Origin: Leishmania donovani
Taxonomy: Eukaryota; Euglenozoa; Kinetoplastea; Trypanosomatida; Trypanosomatidae
Reading direction: 5' to 3'
Assembly (NCBI RefSeq): GCF_000227135.1
Contig: NC_018262.1
Coordinates: 448,676 to 512,675, forward strand
DNA: 64,000 nt
Below, in pieces: positions 34,454 through 44,941 of this stretch. Within the stretch, counting starts at the first letter, position 1, and each line of letters starts with the position of its first letter. The notes under the pieces are model-generated. The model searched no databases. It saw nothing but the letters and a program-made list of their open reading frames with translations, and was not told the origin of the DNA. Position numbers and translations under genes: made by a program.

Positions 34454-35667
34454 AGCGTTTCAACGAAAAGGCAAAGAAGACGAAGTCAACGCGTGCGTTT
34501 CTTTTCGTTTTTTTTTGTTTCGTGTGTTGTGCTTTTCTTTCGGTGGACGTCTGTCTAGAGATGCACCTGTTCTGAGTGTGCGTGCATGAGAGGGTGCGCG
34601 CATGCACCGCTGCTTTAGCGTCCAATCACGGTGCTCGGTTTACCCTTTCCTCTGATTCTTTCGCGCTCTTCATAGATATGTGCATGATGATGATGCGGTC
34701 GTGGTCATGTGGCCGCTTTTTCTCGGTCTGCGTGTGTACGTATAATCATACACACACACACAGACACGCACCAACCCCCCCCCCACTCTCTCTTCATGGT
34801 GTTGCGCGTCTCCTTCCGTAAACTGTCGTTCTCTCCCTGTTGTTGTATTCTTGTTCTACCGGTGTGTCCTCTTATCCGCGTGATACGGCGCCCAGGGAAA
34901 ACGGAGGGAGGCGGCGGAGTCATTTTGCGGGTGCGTTTGGCGGGGCGCACCACCGTGCAGACCCTCATGAAGTCAAAAAAGAGTGCATCTGTTCAGGTGT
35001 CTGTGACGGAGGGAGGGCGTGTTTCTCGATCGCTGCCGCGTGTTACTCTGGATGCTGCGTTGCACTGCAATCGTCAGCAGCAGCAAAGTGCGCACGAGTG
35101 TGTCTGGCTGAGCAGACCTCCCTCGCCAATGATGACGGCGCTGATCGCCCTCCTTCTCCTCTTTTCTTTTTCAAAGCAGCAAAGCGTTTACCAGGCCGGA
35201 AGCAAACAGCATGCAAACCACTGCACGCATACACCTGCAGCCGCACATCCGTCAGCACTTTGCTCTGTATAGCGCCTTGTTCTCTATCTGCGTGGGTCTG
35301 TCGGCCTGTATATGTGTGGTGGTGGTGATGGTAGTGTTTTGTGTGGGTGAAGGGGGCGGGGGCAATCGCATAAGAAGGAGAGTTTGGGGTCGAATGCGCT
35401 CCCCTCCCCTCTTTGCACTTCTCCTCCTGTGCTGCAGCAGCCATCTCTGTGACGCGCACAAGCACATGCACGCATTTCTTTCTCTCTCTATATATAGACA
35501 CCCTTCTCTCTCCTCTCGAGCGCATTTCTCTTTCACGGCCTTCTCCTCAGGTGGACATCACCGCCAATCGCAACTGCGCTATTTGCTGCTGTGTGCGTGT
35601 CGTATATAGAGAGAAAGGGGATTCGACTTTGGCACCACCGCCGCCGCACTCAGACTTAAACGCAAGC
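34454..35667. other. Intergenic DNA between the hypothetical gene and KRI1
   Basis: No gene. Contains CA/GT tracts near 34750 and a CT-rich leader; the KRI1 acceptor candidate is at 35549-35550. Confidence 0.5.
35505..35550 (+). promoter_or_regulatory. Candidate spliced-leader acceptor for KRI1
   Basis: A long pyrimidine tract ends in ttctcctcag, with AG at 35549-35550. The next 117 nt have no ATG, so the first ATG after it is 35668. This excludes the longer upstream open frame that begins at 35413. Confidence 0.6.
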
Positions 35668-38600
35668 ATGCGGTTCAGCTGCAGAGAAAGCAAAGGCGTT
35701 CACAAGTACATGCCGCCCACGACCTCGTCCTGCTCTGACTCGGCGAAGGTGCCGCACCGTATCGTGTTCGAGTCGGAAGACTCGTCCTCGAGTGATGGCG
35801 AAAGGCACAAATGTGGCGGCGACTCGCTCGCGCGAGAGATGAAAGCCGCGGCAGAACGGGAGCGTCGCAAGAACCTGCACGCGGAGAGCGGTCGCGCCAG
35901 GCCGCCTCGTGCACACCCGCTCGCTCCATCGGGCGCGTCCACTGTCAAGGCGTCGTCGACCGCGGTGCCGCACACGGCAGAAAAGACAGACCTGTTCGGC
36001 AGTGACTCCTCCTCGTCCGACGCGGAGACAGAGGACGAAGCGAAAGATGCGATCAAGCCAGCAACGAGGGAGTCGAGTCGGCAAACGTCCACGGCCGCGT
36101 CCCTCACGCCAGCATACGCGCGTGGCAAGGCAGACGGCGCCGCCAGCAAAACGGCACACGTGCAGGGCCTCTCCTTTCGGCGGGTCCAGGACGGCGAAGC
36201 AAACGGCAAGAAGCATCTGCTGACAGGGGGCACTGAGGGTGGTGACGACGAGGAAAGCAGCAGCAGCGAGGACGTCGGGCTGCACATTAACAAAGCGTAC
36301 GCGGCGCGTTACGAAGAGCAGAAGCGTAAGCAGGAGCTCCACACGTTGACGGAGAAGTACAAGGGGAAGCTTGGCAAGGCCGCCGCTCTCGGCTTCGACT
36401 GTGACGACGACGAAAAGGGTGAGAAGGACAGTTCTGATGACGAGGAGTTTGAGGAAGACGACGATGCGCTGCTCCTCACTCATGAGAACAACCTCAGCTT
36501 TGCCAAGGCTCTGTTGGCCGTGCGCAAAGCCACGGTGCCGCTCCGCGTCAGCGGTAGCGCCAAGAAGGGCAAAACGGCCGCAGTGGCTTCTGCTGCCCAC
36601 GATGAGGACTCCCCTTTATCACCCGCCGACTCCGAGCCCACTGCGGAAACCCTACTGCCAAAGGAGGAGCTCCTCAAGCAGCGCTTCTTTCCTCCTGCGG
36701 AGGAGCAGATTCGTGTGAACACTGACGTCTTCGAGCGACGCATGGCGCAGAAGCGGCGCAAAGCCGCTGGCAAGAGCAAGTTCACACTCGCCGACGAGTA
36801 CAAGCGCGCCCTCGAGGCCACCGCTGGGTCGGAGGATGCCGTGGTGGACGACTCCAACGAGGCAGGCGAGCGCGACGGGCTGCGAAAGCTGCGACCGCAG
36901 AACGCAGAGGAAGCAAAGCTCCGCGCTGCTTTCTTGCGCAATGTGGAGGACAGCACCAACACCTTTGAAGTGGTCCGCGGCGCCACCTCAGCATACGCGT
37001 CAGCACCAGCGGCGTCCGATAACGGCGAGGACAGCGCAGACGAAGACGAGCAGCAGCGCGGAGCCAGTGAGGAAGAGAAGCGCTTGCTGGAGGAGGCGTT
37101 CGCGCTGAGCATATCCGCTGCGGCTGCCAAGAAGAGTGGGAAGAAGCAGCAGGGCGCCAGCGGCGATGGCAACGAAACTGATAGTGAAGCGTTCCTGCGC
37201 GACTTCTTCATCCAGGAACTCTGGCGCCCTGGCGCGACTCGGAAGAAGAGCAGGGCGCACAAAGCCAGCACCGACAGTGGCGAGGAGGCAGAGGGCAGCG
37301 ACGGAGATGCCGAAGGAGACGATTCGGCCGGCTCATACTACAACCGCCTCGCCCAACTCGCCCGCGAGGAGGAGGACGAGGCCTTCTTCAACAATGCGGA
37401 GGTGTGGGAGCGGGAGTACCAAGAGAAGAAGTACCGCCACCAAGAAGCGGAAGAGGAAGCGGCCAACGGCGGTGCGTCGGCAGCGCACGTGCAGACATTT
37501 CCTCGCCCCATTGGCGAGGCAGCGACGGGGCTCCTCCGCAAGCCGGATACCACACGCAAGGACGCGCGGCAGCGGCGCCGCGAGCGCGCAGAGGCGGCTC
37601 GTGCACAGCAGGTCGAGGAGCTGAAGCGACTGAAGCACCTGAAGCGGAAGGAGATCGAAGACCAGCGCGCCCTCATCGCGTCCGTCGCCGGCTTGAAAGC
37701 GGCGACCACTGCGAGGTTTGGCGGGGATGAGAAAGAGGAGGCTCAGCTGGCCAAGCTGAAGGCGGTGTGGTCGGACAAAGACCTCGACGCCCCATTCGAC
37801 CCGGCGGAGTTCGACCGCAAGATGGCGCAGCTCTTCGACAGCGATTACTACGACGAGAGGAACGTCGACGAGGATGAGATTGCGTACTTTGACGAAGAGC
37901 TCGACAAGGAGTCTGGCGAGGACGACGATGGCACGGCAGAGGCCATCCGGTCGGGCGAGGCTCCCGCGCTGTTTGCGGCGAACTCACTGGAGGAGGCACA
38001 GTCGATGATGCCGGCCGTCTTGGCGGCGAAGGCGAAGAAGAAAGGGAAGAGCACCGAGGTCTTCTTCCACGATGACTTCGGACCCTCATCGGAAACCGGT
38101 GCCACGGACGCGCTCTCTCTCCTCTACCCTTCAGAGGCACTGCAGCAGCTGGAGAAGGAGCAGCAGCAGCTAAATGACCTGATCGCCTCCACTACCGGGA
38201 AGAGCGAGACCGACGCTGAGCTGATGGAGCGCCTGCAAGCGTCCCTGAAGCAGAAGGAAGAAGAATACTATCAGCTGCACCGCGATGTCGGCGCAACATC
38301 GTCAGGCGGCGCAGGCGCGGGCGTCAGCGGCGGCTTCCGGTACCGTGAGGTGCCTGCAGAGGACTTTACACTGTCTGTCGAGGAAATCTTGGCTCTCGAT
38401 GATCGGCAGTTAAACATGATTGCCCCCATGAACTGCTATGCGGCGTACCTCGACAAGGACAGCAACGAGCGGGACCGTCGTCGTATTGAGCGCCGCCGGC
38501 AGAAGGGCTTCCGCCAGGTGGACTCCGACCGCACCTCGCGACGCTATGGAAACGTGAAGAGCACTTCTCTGTTGAACCCAGAGCAAATAAACGATGAGGA

Positions 38601-38865
38601 GGGCAAGGCGATTGCGGCGAACCTCTCTAAGCGCCTACGCGAGGAAGGCGAAGACCCCGATGCGCCGCTGGAGATGCCAAACTACAAGCGAAGCCGAGGC
38701 CGCGGCAGACGTGGCGCACCGGTCGACTTGTCGCGTGGCGCGTCGTCCTCTCGAGGCAAGTGGCCACGCACGGAAGGTCGTGGCCGTGGCCGTGGCAGCG
38801 GTCGAGGGGGCTTTTTTCCGTCCGTTCGCGGCGGCAAAGGAGGGCGAGGCCGTGGTAGGCACTAA
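35668..38865 (+). CDS. KRI1: KRI1 homologue, ribosome biogenesis factor
   Basis: Encodes 1065 aa; the first ATG after the likely splice site. The C-terminal third carries the KRI1 signatures: EEEYYQLHRDV, then FRYREVPAEDFTLSVEEILA and DDRQLNMIAPM, which match the Kri1 C-terminal block (tyrosine-rich yYqL, FkYR-V, dfGLs-eEIL-addkeLN). The middle holds the highly charged coiled-coil segment QQVEELKRLKHLKRKEIEDQ and FFNNAEVWEREYQEKKY, also typical. The N-terminal 300 residues have acidic Ser/Asp clusters (SSSSDAETEDE) likely to be CK2 sites. The last 60 residues are a GR-rich tail (GRGRGRGSGRGG), as in nucleolar RNA-binding proteins. Yeast Kri1 works with Krr1 in the nucleolus for 40S assembly. 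The protein is longer than fungal Kri1 (about 590 aa), the extra being low complexity. Confidence 0.9.
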   Translation: MRFSCRESKGVHKYMPPTTSSCSDSAKVPHRIVFESEDSSSSDGERHKCGGDSLAREMKAAAERERRKNLHAESGRARPPRAHPLAPSGASTVKASSTAVPHTAEKTDLFGSDSSSSDAETEDEAKDAIKPATRESSRQTSTAASLTPAYARGKADGAASKTAHVQGLSFRRVQDGEANGKKHLLTGGTEGGDDEESSSSEDVGLHINKAYAARYEEQKRKQELHTLTEKYKGKLGKAAALGFDCDDDEKGEKDSSDDEEFEEDDDALLLTHENNLSFAKALLAVRKATVPLRVSGSAKKGKTAAVASAAHDEDSPLSPADSEPTAETLLPKEELLKQRFFPPAEEQIRVNTDVFERRMAQKRRKAAGKSKFTLADEYKRALEATAGSEDAVVDDSNEAGERDGLRKLRPQNAEEAKLRAAFLRNVEDSTNTFEVVRGATSAYASAPAASDNGEDSADEDEQQRGASEEEKRLLEEAFALSISAAAAKKSGKKQQGASGDGNETDSEAFLRDFFIQELWRPGATRKKSRAHKASTDSGEEAEGSDGDAEGDDSAGSYYNRLAQLAREEEDEAFFNNAEVWEREYQEKKYRHQEAEEEAANGGASAAHVQTFPRPIGEAATGLLRKPDTTRKDARQRRRERAEAARAQQVEELKRLKHLKRKEIEDQRALIASVAGLKAATTARFGGDEKEEAQLAKLKAVWSDKDLDAPFDPAEFDRKMAQLFDSDYYDERNVDEDEIAYFDEELDKESGEDDDGTAEAIRSGEAPALFAANSLEEAQSMMPAVLAAKAKKKGKSTEVFFHDDFGPSSETGATDALSLLYPSEALQQLEKEQQQLNDLIASTTGKSETDAELMERLQASLKQKEEEYYQLHRDVGATSSGGAGAGVSGGFRYREVPAEDFTLSVEEILALDDRQLNMIAPMNCYAAYLDKDSNERDRRRIERRRQKGFRQVDSDRTSRRYGNVKSTSLLNPEQINDEEGKAIAANLSKRLREEGEDPDAPLEMPNYKRSRGRGRRGAPVDLSRGASSSRGKWPRTEGRGRGRGSGRGGFFPSVRGGKGGRGRGRH

Positions 38866-40197
38866 TCGAGTGCGTTCTTCGGGCCCGGCATCCTTCGCTC
38901 TCCTCACTGCACGCTGCCTTTTATGCACACGCGCACGGTGAGAGAGACAACTTAACGGCCATGCCCCTCTGTGAGTGTTGGAAGGGTGATGCCTTTTGTG
39001 GAACGTTGGCGCTGAGCTTCTTTTTGTCGGTGCTTTCCTTCGTTTGCTTCGTCTTGGACCTAACGAGTAACGCCACGCAGCCCGTTGCTCGGGACTCTTT
39101 CGCCGTGGTGCACTGACACGCATGCACACACAGATGCGCAGTGGTAAACTAACTTGAAGAATGCAACCCACTGATCAACAGCAAACCGGGTTACCCCCGC
39201 GCCCGTTTCTCGACGGCTGCAGCGGTGTTGCAAGGACGTCCCTCTCCCCCTCCCCGTGTCGACAACGCGAATGTCGTGCGCGGCAAGCCGCACTCATGGG
39301 TGTCCAATGAAGCGGAAGAAAACACGGCGGTGCTGCTGTGCGTGTGTACACACATCGGTCGTCTCTGCTGCGTTGCTCCCCACCGCTGGCCAACCCTCGA
39401 CAAGTGGAAGGCGGGTCTCATGGAGTTTTGCGCTGGATCGCACTGCCAAAGCCGCTTGTGCCTGGTGTTTCTTTTTTGCTTATCAGCGTGGAATGTCGTC
39501 TTCTACCATATTCTTTGTAATTCCTTCTTCTTTCGCACCCGCTGCGCATGCCCGCTCAAACACCCTCTCACACACGCACACGGGGGGAGGGGGGGCGCGT
39601 CTGTGTCCTTTACACGCCGCACTCAGTAGTCTCTTGCCTTTGCATAGATTGGTGTAGCCGGCACACGCACACATACACACGCCTCAGCTCTTCTTTTGTT
39701 TGCATTGCTGCGCGTCTGGGCTTCCGTTGGGAAGAGAGGAAGGAGAGTGGTCCGCGTGTGCGTCTGCATCCCTCCGGCGACTCCTGTAAGCGCTTTCTAT
39801 CGCCTTTCACTCTGATACCCAGTCGTACAACGGATTGCCTGTGTCCACGTTTATGCGTTTGTTCTTTTTTTTTACCCTATCTTAGAAGCACACCTGCACA
39901 CATACACCTACATCTTTCGCATAGACAATCTCATACATACCAGCCGCGGAACGCAGTGCCTCCTCATCCACCGCTGCACGTGGGTCCGAATCATTCTTTT
40001 TTCTGTTAGACGTCCCTCCTCCACACACACGCATACACCTTATCTTCTCTGTCGTTTGGCAAAGTGCGCCTTGTTTACCGCTTCTCGCGCACGGTGCCTG
40101 CATACAGGCCTCGCGAGTCGTCTAGAGGACGCGCAGTAGATTGCTCACCCTATCTCTTCTGTGGCGCGGTCCGTTTCCTGGAGCCGACTATAGCACC
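38866..40197. other. Intergenic DNA after KRI1
   Basis: No gene seen. Pyrimidine-rich toward the next gene, with possible acceptors at about 40077 and 40107. Confidence 0.45.
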
Positions 40198-42279
40198 ATG
40201 CCTCCTCCGCCATCGGTCAACACGAAGCGGGGAGCGGTGGACGCTAAGGCCCACCATGAAAACGTCGTCGCCGTCTCCCCGTGTGAGACGGAGTCGATGG
40301 CGCTGACCAACGCCACCACAACTACTGCCACGACCGGACGCCGCAGCGCCAGCACCGGTAGCGGCAAGGGTCGAGGCAGCGCTAACACACTGCGTGAAGC
40401 CTCGACGATCAATTCTTCCATTGGGCCCCTTTCCCCAACACCCGTGATGACGGCCACGTCACCGTCGCTCGCCTCTGCAACCACCTCTGCCACTGGTGCG
40501 CGCAAACGAGCACGCGAATCGGCGGAGCGCGGCAGCACCATTCGTCATTCGCAAGGTGGTCGCAGCCCCAGTGCCCCGGCAACAACTGGGGGGCTGGCGC
40601 GGCACCTCCTGCAGCGTCCGCGCCGCTCGGGATCATTTGGCAGTGACGGCCGCCGTATAAGTGGTACTCCTCAGCTGGTGCGCGACCCGAATATGTGTGC
40701 TGAGCTGGACGAGGAGGGTGTCTTCTTTGAGACCACGACGACAAGAGCCTCCCCTGCGCACCTGCAACGCACACCCACCTCGCAGCTTTTGAGCCAGCAG
40801 CAGGCGCCCCCCTACTCGGCACTTTCTGAGAGCCGGGACGCGGCACCGCAGGAGCCTGCTGTCGAGCAGGCACTCTTCACGCCTGCCACAGTCGCTCGAC
40901 GCCCGCAACCTCAGCCCGTCTTTGGAGAGGCACTCCGGTCCTCGCCGTCGTCGACAGCGCCTGCGCCGAGCGCCGTCTCTCCAGCTGCTTCTTCCGCGTC
41001 CCGCCCGTCCTCCCACGACGAAGCGGTGCAGGCTATTTTGCGTGCGAACCCGCCCACGATGACGCGCCCTGTGCAACTAAAACCGGGGTATACCGTTCCA
41101 AGCCCGCAAACGCCTTTGTGGGCGGCCCTCGATGCGGATGAAGACGAGGACCACCAAACGGCACGCGGCAGCGGGCAGGGGTTGGAGGAGCCGCTTCTCA
41201 GCAATACGCAGGCCAGCCTCTTCCAGTTTGGGGACGAGGAGGAAGCAAAGACGAGCGGTGCAGTGAGGACGACCACGCTGGTTGGCGCGCTGCCACACTC
41301 TGGGCACGCCTCTAACACCACAATTGCGACGGTATCAGCATTGGGTGTACACGTGCCGACGACGACGCACGAGTGCAGACGCCTTGGCACGCGTGCGGCT
41401 GCAAATGGGAGCATCAGTCTTCCAGCACCCGGGCGGTCACTGAACTTGCTTGACGAAGATGGTCTCCATGATGACGAGCGTCTTCCCGTGTTCGTTGGGA
41501 TGGACGGCGACAGCCAAGGCGGTGATACCGACGGCATGGCCTTCTCGCTGACGCAGGAGGCGAATCGGCAGGAACGAGCTCAAGATATGCAGGCTGTCCT
41601 GCCCCGATCGCGCGCTTACCGTGGTGCTGCAGCTGCTCAGGCATCCGCCACCACGATGTTGCACGCTGGCAAGCTCGGTAGTGCGAGCATGTCCACCCCA
41701 AGTCCGGCCCGTCAGCGCGCGGCGCGCACCTCTCTCAGCATAGCTCAGCAGCGGGCGAGTCCATACAGCCAACTACAGCGGGACGTGGAGAGTAATATGG
41801 CAGCGGCGGCAGCAGGAGCAGCGAGTGAGAGGCACACCACGGCCCCTGCCGCAGATGTGAAGCCTGCCGGGGTGCTCTCGCAGAAGGAGCTGCGGCGGAG
41901 GGCCGACATGCTGAAGTGGGCGGAGCGCACACGCGCCTTTTTTCACTTCATCGATGCGCGTCCGCTGCACGTCACTGCATCTCCGCTGAAGCCTCCACCA
42001 CCAACTTCCTCACAACCGCGCCGAGGCTACCACAGCCAGAGCGGCGTAACCGATTATCATCGCGGAAGCATCGGGACAGTGCAGCCACGCAAGAGCCGCA
42101 CGGCCGCAGCCTCGATGAGCCTCGTTCGTCGCAGCCACAGTGCAAGTGCTGCCCCAGCCGTGCTGTCGCCGTCTGTCGCTGCGCGCCGCAGCAGCAGCGC
42201 CTTCGAGGCTGTCATTTCGCGAGTGAAGCGAGCGGCAGCAGCAGCGGCGAAAACGACTCGCTCCACTTCTGCCAAGTAG
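40198..42279 (+). CDS. Hypothetical low-complexity basic protein
   Basis: Encodes 693 aa from the ATG at 40198; the upstream frame to 40141 has no ATG. Not recognised. The protein is Ser/Ala/Thr/Pro-rich over most of its length with scattered basic clusters, consistent with an intrinsically disordered protein. The most ordered-looking part is near residues 560-615, ending in QKELRRRADMLKWAERTRAF followed by FHFIDARPLHV, which could be a conserved helix. The C-terminus is Ser/Arg/Ala-rich (SLVRRSHSAS, FEAVISRVKRAAAAAAKTTR) and may bind nucleic acid or be phosphorylated. GC-rich codon use and a single long frame compared with its shadows support a real gene. No membrane segment or enzyme motif seen. 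Confidence 0.72.
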   Translation: MPPPPSVNTKRGAVDAKAHHENVVAVSPCETESMALTNATTTTATTGRRSASTGSGKGRGSANTLREASTINSSIGPLSPTPVMTATSPSLASATTSATGARKRARESAERGSTIRHSQGGRSPSAPATTGGLARHLLQRPRRSGSFGSDGRRISGTPQLVRDPNMCAELDEEGVFFETTTTRASPAHLQRTPTSQLLSQQQAPPYSALSESRDAAPQEPAVEQALFTPATVARRPQPQPVFGEALRSSPSSTAPAPSAVSPAASSASRPSSHDEAVQAILRANPPTMTRPVQLKPGYTVPSPQTPLWAALDADEDEDHQTARGSGQGLEEPLLSNTQASLFQFGDEEEAKTSGAVRTTTLVGALPHSGHASNTTIATVSALGVHVPTTTHECRRLGTRAAANGSISLPAPGRSLNLLDEDGLHDDERLPVFVGMDGDSQGGDTDGMAFSLTQEANRQERAQDMQAVLPRSRAYRGAAAAQASATTMLHAGKLGSASMSTPSPARQRAARTSLSIAQQRASPYSQLQRDVESNMAAAAAGAASERHTTAPAADVKPAGVLSQKELRRRADMLKWAERTRAFFHFIDARPLHVTASPLKPPPPTSSQPRRGYHSQSGVTDYHRGSIGTVQPRKSRTAAASMSLVRRSHSASAAPAVLSPSVAARRSSSAFEAVISRVKRAAAAAAKTTRSTSAK

Positions 42280-43753
42280 CGCAGCGGCAGCGCGACACGC
42301 AGTGTCGGCGACGGAGTCTTAAACGGGCGTGTATACGCAGGCATGTGTCCACGCGCACGCTGGGCTCGCTTTATTCTGTGCTTTGCTCTTGGAGTTCTTT
42401 GTGGCGATGTTGCACCCTTCCACGCCTCCTCTGCTCCTTGCCTCTTGTGGTTCCCTCGAACGCCTCTCCGCCATTCCTCCCTCGTGCGTGGGGTGCACAA
42501 CCACCTCCTCGAATGCGCGAAGCGTAGACACTGAAACGCGTGGAATGAGCGAAATGCATGAAGATCCGCCCGGCGCGTGTGTGCCCTGTATCTTTCATTC
42601 CGTTTGTGTGCGTGTGTGTGTGTGTGTGTGTGTTTTGTCTTTCGACAGAGTGTCTTGTGACAGGCCAAGGAGGGCCCGCAAGATGCAAGAGAGAGCGGAC
42701 AGGAGATGAGACGTAGCTGTGGCATGCCTTCATCTGGTAGGTTTCCAGGGTGTTCCTGATGCTGCTCCTCTGGCGTCAGTGGCGCATGCGTAGGAACGCA
42801 CGTGTGATTCGATGTTGCCCTCCTTTATTTTGTTCGTGTGCTGTTTCCCCGCCACCCTCCGTTGATCCTCCTGGTGCGTCATGTCAAGAGGATCAAGTTG
42901 AAGTGCGCTTTGTCTGGTCTGTACTCGTAAACCAAAGCCGCGTCCCTCGAAGCAAAACGAAAAAAAATGACCCGTAGCGATGTTGGCGTCGTTGGGCGCT
43001 CCCTGCTTGAAAACCGTAGTCAGCACTTTCACATTGGCGCAAACCTCAGCCCAGCACCCCCTCCCTTCCTTGCACGCTGATGGGATCCCTGCTGTTATTG
43101 CTGATCCCACACGAGCAAAGCAAAACTGCATTACTCCTTCTTTGCCTTGTGTTTCATTAGCCCTCGCAGGGGCCGTGACTTGTCCATGTGCGGCACCGCT
43201 GACGCCATCCACTTCTTTTGTCGGCTCCCCACTCGCTCCCGTACTCACTTTGCCTGTATTCAGGATTCTCCTCGTCCGTGTAGAAGTGTGCCCTCCGCAG
43301 CATCGACCACTACGCAGTAGCGTACTCTCCCCACGTTTTGCACAACAGCAGAACGCTCACCGCAGTCCGAACTCCACCCCCCCCCCTGCCGCCGCCGCTC
43401 CGTTGATAAGTCAGCAGCGCTCTTTTCTTTTCTCTCACTACCCCCTTTCTGTGCCTTCTTCGCCTCGCAGCCTATTTGCGCTTTCTTTTCTCACACCCGT
43501 CTTTGTTAATATCGCACACATCGCACCTGCCTCCACTCCGTTGTTTGGTGGTGGTGGTGGTGGTCTTCGTCACCTGCCTGTTATTCCCTCCAGTGTGCAC
43601 AACGTGCTTTGTCACGAGAGACTTCGCCATCTTTCTTGCAGGTGCCTCTCTCTCCTTCGCGCACCCACGCCCTGGCCGCCTTCGCTTCCATCAAGGCGAG
43701 CCGAGTATTGAAATTCGCAATACCAAAATAACGTAAAAAGGATATCGAGGCAA
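42280..43753. other. Intergenic DNA upstream of the SelT-like pair
   Basis: No gene. Has a (GT)n run near 42613-42632 and a GGT-repeat near 43547-43563. A pyrimidine tract ending in cttgcag near 43641 is a possible acceptor. Confidence 0.45.
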
Positions 43754-44941
43754 ATGGCACTCATCCTCTCTCCCGCCCCATCGTCACAGCGCAGTGGCAC
43801 CAACTACGCGCGCACTGTGCTGCTGGTTCTGGCGAGCCTTGCTCTTGTCGCCCTCCTGTTTGGCGGTGGAAGCGAAGGCAGCAACTACGGCAACTTCATC
43901 AGCATGGTTGGTCACCCGCGGCGGAGTGGTATGGTGCTCCCTGCCATGGCAACTGCGGTGCCAAGCGAGGCACCAAGTGCTGATGGACAGCACGCTGGCG
44001 ACGTTGTCGACGCTGCTGAGCCCGCCGAGTGTGCTATGCCCGAAGCTGGTGAGGCGCACCCGATGAATGAGCAGTACGACTATAAGGACGAGGAGGAAGC
44101 AGATGCGGTGGTGGCGGCGACGGCAACCGGTGCAGACGCCTCAGCCAAGTCGCCGACCGCTCACCTTGACGGGCTGAGCGTCGAGGAACTGACGGCGTTG
44201 TTGGTAGAGAAGAAAAAGGGATGGGTGAACCTGAATCGCTTTAAGGACCGCGAGGCGCTCGTCCAAGCCATCTTTGGTATGGAGCAGAAGGAGGCGGCGC
44301 AGATCGCGTTCCGCGCAGAGGTCGCCGCTGCCGCACGCTGGTATGCGGAGCACCAATCGCAGTTCAAAGCAGCTCATCACCGGCCCAAGGGTAGCCGCAC
44401 TCGCGGCGACAGCGCCGAACCGGCAGCCGCTGGCGGCTCCGACGTCGACGAGGCACAGCACGAGGTGCTCGTCCTCTACAACCAAGCCAACGGTTACGAT
44501 TCGAAGTTTGAGGTGCTTCGCAAGGAGCTGCAAGAATCGGAAGCAGTGAGTCTGCCGAACCTGGCTGACTTTAAAATCATTGGGCAGGCGTACCCGATGA
44601 GTCCCAGGCGAGTCCTGATCAGCAAGGCGTTACAGGGGGCTTTCTTCGGCACGCTAGGGCTTGCCCTTATGGGGGATCAGCTGAAGTTCATCCCGGAGTC
44701 GGTGCTCGCTGTTCTGCGCGCACGTCGTGGCCTCATCACCAGCACCGGCTTCATGCTCAACGTGCTGAGTCGAGCGGCGCTGCAGAACAATGCCTTCGAG
44801 GTGTTTTTGGACGGCGAACTCATCTACTCCGCCCTGAACGCGAGTGGGCGAGTGCCGACAGCAGAGCTGTTGAGCAACCTCCTCCTCGAGCGAACGCTCT
44901 TGAAGGACTACTACGCAGCTAAGAAGACAGCGAGGGCGTAG
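43754..44941 (+). CDS. Selenoprotein T-like protein lacking Sec and Cys
   Basis: Encodes 395 aa. The N-terminus has one hydrophobic segment (TVLLVLASLALVALLF, about 21-36), a signal anchor. After an acidic linker comes a helical module of about 45 residues starting at H137 (HLDGLSVEELTALLVEKKKG). The C-terminal 150 residues are SelT-like: VLVLYNQANGYDSKFEVL, then a hydrophobic ISKALQGAFFGTLGLALMG, GFMLNVLSRAAL, and NAFEVFLDGELIYSAL, matching the GAFEitLn-vpvwSKL end of SelT. The redox loop is changed: where the neighbour at 46161 has C-T-G-Sec, this protein has N243-Q-A-N246, so both redox residues are Asn. It is therefore a probable pseudo-enzyme of the Rdx/thioredoxin-like fold, likely in the ER membrane. 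The same three-part layout in both proteins shows a tandem duplication. Confidence 0.85.
   Translation: MALILSPAPSSQRSGTNYARTVLLVLASLALVALLFGGGSEGSNYGNFISMVGHPRRSGMVLPAMATAVPSEAPSADGQHAGDVVDAAEPAECAMPEAGEAHPMNEQYDYKDEEEADAVVAATATGADASAKSPTAHLDGLSVEELTALLVEKKKGWVNLNRFKDREALVQAIFGMEQKEAAQIAFRAEVAAAARWYAEHQSQFKAAHHRPKGSRTRGDSAEPAAAGGSDVDEAQHEVLVLYNQANGYDSKFEVLRKELQESEAVSLPNLADFKIIGQAYPMSPRRVLISKALQGAFFGTLGLALMGDQLKFIPESVLAVLRARRGLITSTGFMLNVLSRAALQNNAFEVFLDGELIYSALNASGRVPTAELLSNLLLERTLLKDYYAAKKTARA

Noticed and set aside
35413..35667. Upstream extension of the KRI1 frame
   Set aside because: Lies across a strong pyrimidine tract and AG acceptor at 35550; the first ATG afterwards is 35668.
40141..40197. 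Upstream extension of the hypothetical gene
   Set aside because: Contains no ATG; it would begin with TTG.
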